A DNA stretch of 28,908 nucleotides, from contig DNQP01000067.1 of NCBI GenBank assembly GCA_003500955.1, forward strand, positions 973 to 29,880, given 5' to 3'. Source of the stretch: Curvibacter sp. (GTDB lineage: Bacteria > Pseudomonadota > Gammaproteobacteria > Burkholderiales > Burkholderiaceae_C). Position 1 is the stretch's first letter, and each line of letters starts with the position of its first letter. The notes beneath the pieces were generated by a model, which worked only from the letters and a program-made list of their open reading frames with translations, did not search any database and was not told the origin of the DNA. This document shows positions 23,510-28,908 of this stretch, one piece after another. The position numbers and the translations under genes are program-made.

Positions 23510-24656
23510 ATGATGGACGCAGAACAGATGAACGCCATTGGTTCCAAGCTCGCCGACCTGAGCCAGCGCACGGTCGAGCTCCGGAGGTATCTTTGACTAC
23601 GATGCCAAGGCGGAACGGCTGAGGACGGTCAACGCATCGCTCGAAGACCCCACGGTCTGGAACGATCCGAAGAAGGCCCAGGAACTCGGCAAGGAGAAGA
23701 AGTCGCTCGACGACGTGGTGGTCACGCTCGACGAGCTCAGCAGCGAGCTGGCCGATAACTCCGAGCTGTTCGAGATGAGCCGCGAGGAAGGCGACGAGGC
23801 GGGCCTGCGGACCATCGAGGCCGAGACGGCCAAGCTCTCCGGCATCGTGGAGAAGCTCGAGTTCCGCCGCATGTTCAACCAGCCGGCCGACCCGAGCAAC
23901 TGCTTCCTCGACATCCAGGCCGGCGCCGGTGGCACCGAGGCCTGCGACTGGGCCAGCATGCTGCTGCGCCAGTACCTCAAGTACGCCGAGCGCAAGGGCT
24001 TCAAGTCCACGGTGGAAGACGAGACCCCGGGCGACACCGCGGGCATCAAGAGCGCCACCATCAAGCTCGAGGGCGACTACGCCTACGGCCTGCTGCGCAC
24101 CGAGACCGGCGTGCACCGCCTGGTGCGCAAGAGCCCCTTCGACAGCTCGGGCGGACGCCACACTTCCTTCGCCTCGGTCTTCGTCTACCCGGAGATCGAC
24201 GACTCGATCGAGATCGACATCAACCCGGCCGATGTGCGCACCGACACCTACCGGGCCAGCGGCGCCGGCGGCCAGCACATCAACAAGACGGACTCGGCCG
24301 TGCGCATCACGCACATCCCCACCGGCATCGTGGCCGAATGCCAGGACGACCGCAGCCAGCACCGCAACAAGGCCAAGGCCCTGCAGGTGCTCTCGGCCCG
24401 CATCCAGGAAAAGGAGCGCAGCGAGCGCGCTGCCAAGGACGCGGCCCTGCGCAAAGGGCTCATCGGCAGCGGCGACCGCAGCGACCGCATCCGCACCTAC
24501 AACTTCCCGCAGGGGCGGCTCACCGACCACCGCATCAACCTCACGCTCTACAAGCTCGACCGCATCATGGAAGGCGAGCTCGACGAGGTGGTGGCCGCCC
24601 TGCGCCAGGCGCGCGAGGCCGAGCAGCTGGCAGAGTTGGAAGTGGGCAACAGCTGA
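23510..24656 (+). CDS. prfB: Peptide chain release factor 2 (programmed +1 frameshift)
   Basis: RF2 recognises UAA and UGA stop codons and triggers peptide release. The coding sequence is in two frames: 23510-23593 (28 codons) and then 23595-24656. The +1 shift occurs at CTT TGA C, so low RF2 levels allow readthrough by frameshift. After the shift the protein continues [13 protein letters not shown]. Codon recognition uses SPF (residues 208-210, in [13 protein letters not shown]). Hydrolysis uses GGQ (253-255, in [10 protein letters not shown]). The full product is about 381 residues from the first ATG. The ATG at 23513 or the one at 23528 would give lengths nearer the usual 365-375. A prmC gene, whose product methylates the GGQ glutamine, follows 80 bases downstream. 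Confidence 0.95.
23583..23597 (+). promoter_or_regulatory. RF2 autoregulatory frameshift site
   Basis: GGAGG (23583-23587), a Shine-Dalgarno-like stimulator, is 3 bases before CTT TGA C (23591-23597). The spacing matches that of the known prfB recoding signal. The TGA at 23594-23596 is in frame with the 5' part. Confidence 0.95.
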
Positions 24657-24689
24657 GCCCCGAATCCCCCTGAATGGGTCGCGGCGCCC

Positions 24690-24695
24690 TAGAAT
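24690..24695 (+). promoter_or_regulatory. Possible -10 element of prmC
   Basis: TAGAAT, 41 bases before the prmC ATG, in the setting CCCTAGAATGC. No good -35 is seen at proper spacing. prmC may also be read through from prfB. Confidence 0.25.
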
Positions 24696-24736
24696 GCAGC
24701 TACATTTTCCGTAGCACACACGTCGTCGGGACCCTC

Positions 24737-25555
24737 ATGCAGATCCAGCAAGCCCTGAATGCGGCCTGCTCCGCCCTCGGGCTGGAGCGGCTCGATGCGC
24801 AGTTGCTGCTGCTGCATGCCCTGGGCCGACCGCAGCAAGACCGCGCCTGGCTGGTCGCGCACGACAGCGATGCGCTCGACGCCGACACGGAAATGCGCTA
24901 CATCCACCTCACGCGCCGCCGCGCCGCCGGCACGCCCCTGGCCTACCTCACGGGCCAGCGCGAGTTCTACGGCCTCACGCTGCAGGTGGACGCCCGCGTG
25001 CTCGACCCGCGGCCCGACACCGAAACCCTGGTGGACTGGGCGCTCGAGCATTTGTCCCCGCAGGGCTCGGTGCTGGACCTGGGCACGGGCAGCGGCGCCA
25101 TCGCGCTCGCGCTCAAGAGCCAGCGGCCCGAGGCGTTGGTGGGCGCGGTGGACGCCAGCGACGAGGCCCTGGCCGTGGCCAGGGCGAATGCCGAGCGCCT
25201 GCAGCTGCCCGTGCACTTCGTGCAGGGCCATTGGCTCAGCGGTGTGCGCGGCCCTTTCGACCTCATCGTCTCCAACCCGCCCTACATCGCGGAAGACGAC
25301 CCGCATCTGGAGCAGCTGGGCCACGAGCCGCGCATGGCCCTCACCGCGGGTGTCGACGGCCTGGACGCCCTCCGCACCATCATTGCTCAGGCCCCAGCCC
25401 ATCTGCAGCCCGGCGGCTGGCTGCTGCTCGAGCACGGGTGGCAACAGGCCCAAGCCGTGCGCGATCTGCTCACGCAAGCGGGCTTTGCGCAGGTGCAGTC
25501 GCGCCGCGACCTCGCGGGTATTGAGCGCTGCAGCGGCGGGCAGTGGCCCGGCTGA
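24737..25555 (+). CDS. prmC: Release factor glutamine N5-methyltransferase
   Basis: A 272-residue SAM-dependent enzyme that methylates the Gln of the GGQ motif in RF1 and RF2. An N-terminal helical domain (1-75) with LTGQREFYGL (71-80) precedes the Rossmann methyltransferase domain. The SAM loop DLGTGSGAIALAL is at about 114-126 and the catalytic NPPY at 180-183. ATG 24737 is chosen because family members begin near this point; the frame is open further upstream from 24674, but that part is not conserved in style. Being next to its substrate gene prfB supports the call. The gene ends 18 bases before a convergent gene. Confidence 0.92.
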   Translation: MQIQQALNAACSALGLERLDAQLLLLHALGRPQQDRAWLVAHDSDALDADTEMRYIHLTRRRAAGTPLAYLTGQREFYGLTLQVDARVLDPRPDTETLVDWALEHLSPQGSVLDLGTGSGAIALALKSQRPEALVGAVDASDEALAVARANAERLQLPVHFVQGHWLSGVRGPFDLIVSNPPYIAEDDPHLEQLGHEPRMALTAGVDGLDALRTIIAQAPAHLQPGGWLLLEHGWQQAQAVRDLLTQAGFAQVQSRRDLAGIERCSGGQWPG

Positions 25556-25573
25556 GGCTGCCTGCGCTCGCGC

Positions 25574-26305
25574 TCAGTCGGCCACCTTCAGTCCCTGCAA
25601 GCCCGCAGCATCGAACGCGCGCCGCAGCACCCCGTTGGTCTTGGCCTGTTCCACAAAAGCCGTGAGGCAAGCGAGCGCCTGGGGCCGCCCCTGAGGAATC
25701 GCGAGCGCCACGCCTGTCACCTGAAACGACCCGGCCAGGATGCGTGAGCCCGGCATCTCCTGCTGCAGCGGCGGCAGTGCGTCGTGCGTGAGCGCAAAGG
25801 CCTGGGCCTGGCCCGCGCGGAGCAGGGCCAGGGCTTGGTCGATGGAGGGTGCCTCGCAGACCTTGGCATGGCGCAGGCTGCGTGCTGCAGCTCGCGCAGT
25901 GGTCGAGCCGGCGATCCCCACCACCGTGATGTCTGCCCGATCCACCTCGGCCAGGGTCGCGATGCCCGTGCCAGGCGCCGCCAGAAAGGTGCTTTCGATC
26001 ACGAAGTAAGGCGGGCTGAAATCCAGGCGCTTGCGGCGCTCGTCGTCGGCCGGCATGAAGCCCAGGTCGATCGCGCCGCTCAGGCAGCGTTCAGTCAGTT
26101 CCCCTGTGGTGGCTGCGGCGCTGATCTCCAGCGGCACGCCGAGCTCCTGCGCCAGCACGCGGCCCAGATCGATGGGCACACCGCGGTAGCCGCCCTCATC
26201 CGCCCGGGCCACGAACAGGGGCGTGGGCCTGGGTGCATAGGCCACGCCGATGCGCAGCGTGCCGGTGGGCGTCAGCTGCTCGGCAAGTTGCGAGTCTTTG
26301 TGCAT
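25574..26305 (-). CDS. Solute-binding-protein-like domain (family 3) without signal peptide
   Basis: A 243-residue protein with the fold pattern of amino-acid ABC-transporter binding proteins: GTLRIGVAYAPRPTP near the start, GYRGVPIDLGRVLAQELGVPLEI, GAIDLGFMPADDERRKRLDFSPPYF (the conserved D-x-G-F-x-x-x-x-x-R region), and VVGIAGSTTARAAAR. No signal peptide or lipobox is present; the first 15 residues are polar. No permease or ATPase gene is beside it. It may be cytoplasmic, mis-started or a sensor fragment. It lies 33 bases after dnaE2 on the same strand. The ATG at 26305 lacks an obvious ribosome site. Confidence 0.75.
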   Translation of the reverse strand: MHKDSQLAEQLTPTGTLRIGVAYAPRPTPLFVARADEGGYRGVPIDLGRVLAQELGVPLEISAAATTGELTERCLSGAIDLGFMPADDERRKRLDFSPPYFVIESTFLAAPGTGIATLAEVDRADITVVGIAGSTTARAAARSLRHAKVCEAPSIDQALALLRAGQAQAFALTHDALPPLQQEMPGSRILAGSFQVTGVALAIPQGRPQALACLTAFVEQAKTNGVLRRAFDAAGLQGLKVAD

Positions 26306-26338
26306 GACTGCAGTCTACTCGTCAGGGTCCAGACCGCC

Positions 26339-28908
26339 TCAGCGGAAATCCCGGCTCGCCGTCATCAGCCCGCCCAGCAGCGGCGTCAGGTCCTGCAGAT
26401 GCCCGGCGATCAGGTGGCAGACCGTGCCCTGGCGCTGCCAGGTGCCGTGCACGGCCAGCAGGCGCGCGCGCAGCAGGGTGGCGCGCTGGCGGTCGCGCAA
26501 GTCCTTCCAGACGATGACCTGCACCGTGCCCGTCTCGTCCTCCAGCGTCACGAAGACCACGCCCTTGGCCGTGCCCGGCTGCTGGCGCGTGAGCACCAGG
26601 CCACAGGCCCGCACCAGGCGGCCGTCGGGCAGACCCTGCAGTTCGTGCGCGGTCTGCAGGCGCTGCGCACGCAGCTGCTCGCGCAGCAGCGCCAGCGGAT
26701 GGCGGCGCAGCGTGAGGCCCGTGGCCGCGTAGTCGAAGACCACCTCCTCACCCTCGGGCGCGGGCGGCAGCTCAAGTGCCTCCTCTTCCACGGACGCCGC
26801 GCGCAGCAGCGCGGGCGCGGCGTAAAGGGCGGCAGCGTCCCAGACCTGCTGGCGACGGTGGCCGCTGAGGCTCAGCAGCGCGTCCGCACTGGCCAGGGCC
26901 TTGAGCTCCTTGGCATCGAGCGCAGCGCGCAGCGCCAGGTCTTGGGTGCTGGTGTAGGGCTGGTCCGCGCGTGCGGCCACGATGCGCTGCACGCTGGCCT
27001 CGCCCAGGCCGGTCACGAGGCGCAGGCCCAGGCGAACGGCAGCTTGATCGCCTTCCCCAGGCTCCAGCGTGCAGTCCCAGTCGCTGTGCAACACATCGGG
27101 CGGCCGCACCTCCACGCCGTGGCGCTGCGCGTCCTGCACCAGCTGGGCCGGGCCGTAGAAACCCATGGGCAGGGAGTTGAGCAGGCCGGCCAGAAAGCAG
27201 GCCGGCTCGTGGCATTTGAGCCAGGCACTCGCATAGACCAGCAGCGCAAAGCTGGCAGCGTGGCTCTCGGGGAAGCCGTATTCGCCAAAGCCTTCGATCT
27301 GCCGGAAGATGGCCTCGGCAAACTCACGCGCGTAGCCGCGCGCCGTCATGCCCTCCACCACCCGCTGGTGGAATTTGTCCACCCCGCCCTTGCGCCGCCA
27401 GGCCGCCATGGCGCGGCGCAGCTGATCGGCCTCGCCCGGCGTGAAGCCCGCCGCGAGGATGGCGATCTGCATCACCTGCTCCTGGAAGATGGGCACGCCC
27501 AGCGTGCGCGCCAGCGCGGGGCGCAGCGCTTCATTCGGCAGCGTGAAAGGCTCGCCGCGGCGCTGGGCCTCGCGCTGCGCCAGGAAGGGGTGCACCATGC
27601 CGCCCTGGATGGGCCCGGGCCGCACGATGGCCACCTCGATCACCAGGTCGTAGAAGCAACGCGGCTGCAGGCGCGGCAGCATGCTCATCTGCGCCCGGCT
27701 CTCCACCTGGAACACGCCCACCGTGTCGGCACGGCACAGCATCTCGTAGGTGGCCGGGTCCTCCGCAGGGATGTCCTGCAAGCGGAACGCGTGCCCGCGC
27801 CACCTGCCCACGAAGTCCAGCGTGCGGCGGATGGCGCTGAGCATGCCCAGGGCCAGCACGTCCACCTTGAGCAGGCCCAGCGCGTCGATGTCGTCCTTGT
27901 CCCACTCGATGGTGGTGCGCCCCGCCATGGCCGCCGGCACCACAGGCACGGTGGAGGTGAGCCGGTCGCCCGTGAGCACAAAGCCGCCGCTGTGCTGCGA
28001 GAGGTGGCGCGGAAAACGCAGCAGCGTGCGCGTGAGCTCGATCAGCAGGCGGACCTGCCGGCTCTCCGCGTCCAGCCCCAGCTCCTGCAGGCGCGCCAGG
28101 TCCACCGCGCCGCCGTCCCACCACTGGTGCGCCTTGGCCAGCGCGTCCAGCACCGCCTCGTCCATGCCCAGCGCCTTGCCCACGTCGCGGATCGCCCCGC
28201 GCGCGTGGTAGGTGTGCACGGCCGCGGTGAGCGCGGCGCGCTCGCGCCCATACTTGGCGTAGAGGTACTGGATGACCTCCTCGCGCCGCTGGTGCTCGAA
28301 GTCCACATCGATGTCCGGCGGCTCGTTGCGCTCGCGGCTGATGAAACGCTCGAACAGCACGCTGGCGCGCGCCGGGTCCACCTCGGTGATGCCAAGGCAG
28401 TAGCACACCGCCGAGTTGGCCGCCGAGCCGCGGCCCTGGCACAGGATGTCCTGGCTGCGCGCAAAGCGCACCAGGTCGTAGACGGTGAGGAAATATTTCT
28501 CGTAGCCCAGCTCGGCAATGAGGCAGAGTTCGTATTCCAGCTGCTGCTGCACAGCGGCCGGCACGCCCTGCGGGTAGCGCCGGCCCGCACCTTCCCAGGT
28601 GCTGCGGCGCAGGTAGGTGCTGGGCGTCTCGCCAGCGGGCACCACTTCCTGCGGGTACTCGTACTTCAACTCGTCCAGACTGAAGGTGCAGAGCTGCGCC
28701 ACGCGCACCGTCTCGGCCAAGAGTTCTTCGGGGTACAGGGCCGCCAGGCGCAGACGCGAACGCAAGTGCGCCTCGGCATTGGGCTGTAGCGCATAGCCGC
28801 ACTCGGCCACCGGCTGGCCGAGCTGGATGGCCGTCATCACATCCTGCAGCGGCTTGCGCGAGCGGGCGTGCATGTGCACGTCGCCCGCCGCCACCAGCGG
28901 CAGCTGCA
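26339..28908 (-). CDS. dnaE2: Error-prone DNA polymerase DnaE2/ImuC (C-terminal part, cut by window edge)
   Basis: At least 855 residues of a C-family polymerase alpha subunit of the DnaE2 (ImuC) type, the mutagenic member of the imuA-imuB-dnaE2 cassette. The frame remains open at the window edge, so the N-terminal PHP domain is only partly present (GDVHMHARSRKPLQD). The palm motif PDIDVDF (about 28300-28320) carries the catalytic aspartates, and GRGSAANS precedes it. Helix-hairpin-helix and OB-fold regions follow, ending with VIVWKDL and the C-terminal tail LLGGLMTASRDFR. DnaE2, rather than the replicative DnaE1, is inferred from the shorter C-terminus and from motif wording. imuA and imuB would be upstream, outside the window. 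Confidence 0.9.
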   Translation of the reverse strand, partial: QLPLVAAGDVHMHARSRKPLQDVMTAIQLGQPVAECGYALQPNAEAHLRSRLRLAALYPEELLAETVRVAQLCTFSLDELKYEYPQEVVPAGETPSTYLRRSTWEGAGRRYPQGVPAAVQQQLEYELCLIAELGYEKYFLTVYDLVRFARSQDILCQGRGSAANSAVCYCLGITEVDPARASVLFERFISRERNEPPDIDVDFEHQRREEVIQYLYAKYGRERAALTAAVHTYHARGAIRDVGKALGMDEAVLDALAKAHQWWDGGAVDLARLQELGLDAESRQVRLLIELTRTLLRFPRHLSQHSGGFVLTGDRLTSTVPVVPAAMAGRTTIEWDKDDIDALGLLKVDVLALGMLSAIRRTLDFVGRWRGHAFRLQDIPAEDPATYEMLCRADTVGVFQVESRAQMSMLPRLQPRCFYDLVIEVAIVRPGPIQGGMVHPFLAQREAQRRGEPFTLPNEALRPALARTLGVPIFQEQVMQIAILAAGFTPGEADQLRRAMAAWRRKGGVDKFHQRVVEGMTARGYAREFAEAIFRQIEGFGEYGFPESHAASFALLVYASAWLKCHEPACFLAGLLNSLPMGFYGPAQLVQDAQRHGVEVRPPDVLHSDWDCTLEPGEGDQAAVRLGLRLVTGLGEASVQRIVAARADQPYTSTQDLALRAALDAKELKALASADALLSLSGHRRQQVWDAAALYAAPALLRAASVEEEALELPPAPEGEEVVFDYAATGLTLRRHPLALLREQLRAQRLQTAHELQGLPDGRLVRACGLVLTRQQPGTAKGVVFVTLEDETGTVQVIVWKDLRDRQRATLLRARLLAVHGTWQRQGTVCHLIAGHLQDLTPLLGGLMTASRDFR

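Noticed and set aside
22452..24719. A 755-codon open frame on the - strand opposite the hydrolase and prfB genes
   Set aside because: It is antisense to two recognised genes, low in complexity and rich in Ala, Gly, His and Val, as expected of a GC-rich shadow frame.
25784..28789. A 1001-codon open frame on the + strand opposite dnaE2
   Set aside because: Antisense to a well-recognised polymerase; its composition is that of a shadow frame and no domain is visible.
1..28908. CRISPR arrays, rRNA, tRNA genes, classical insertion sequences
   Set aside because: I saw no regularly spaced repeats, tRNA cloverleaf, rRNA segment, or DDE transposase gene in reading both strands.

Overview
The window looks like a chromosomal stretch of a GC-rich betaproteobacterium, most likely Burkholderiales/Comamonadaceae. 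This rests on the terephthalate operon layout (tphA2-A3-B-A1, as known from Comamonas), on the high-GC housekeeping genes at the right (prfB with a programmed frameshift, prmC, dnaE2), and on the general protein style. The organism call is an inference; there is no rRNA or tRNA here.

Layout. (1) 1-3080, + strand: the end of a terephthalate degradation operon: oxygenase large subunit (cut by the window edge), small subunit, cis-diol dehydrogenase and reductase, closed by a clean intrinsic terminator at 3237-3265. (2) 3313-5708: a divergent SOS cassette, with a frameshifted SRAP-type DNA-protein crosslink gene on one side and umuDC on the other. They share a perfect CTGT-N8-ACAG LexA box that overlaps the first ATG of umuD. 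(3) 5814-6656: a TonB-like protein. (4) 6728-17114: a probable mobile island. Its right part (10634-17020, - strand) is visibly AT-richer than its surroundings and holds four consecutive genes: three different large tyrosine recombinases (460, 699 and 782 aa) and a small helix-turn-helix/coiled-coil protein. This is the ginABCD layout of the GInt class of genomic islands. Its left part carries a chromate-resistance set (chrA, a cytochrome c'-like protein, a ChrB-domain protein), a His-rich metal-binding tail, and a fourth, minimal tyrosine recombinase. An 11-bp sequence, TATAGGCGCGT, lies in inverted orientation at 6728-6738 and 17104-17114 and may mark the two ends.

(5) The right end of the island cuts ybaK (Cys-tRNA(Pro) deacylase) after about codon 104; the missing 3' part of ybaK is nowhere in the window, so the left flank has been rearranged or other elements are nested there. 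(6) 17480-28908: ordinary GC-rich chromosome: YitT-like membrane protein, coniferyl-aldehyde-type dehydrogenase, aldo/keto reductase with acyl-CoA synthetase, a divergent alpha/beta hydrolase, prfB, prmC, a signal-less solute-binding-like protein, and the 3' part of dnaE2 (imuC).

The most interesting part is the four-gene recombinase module, its candidate ends, and its insertion in ybaK with chromate-resistance genes as the probable cargo. Family assignments come from recognised motifs and remembered family members; no database search was run.
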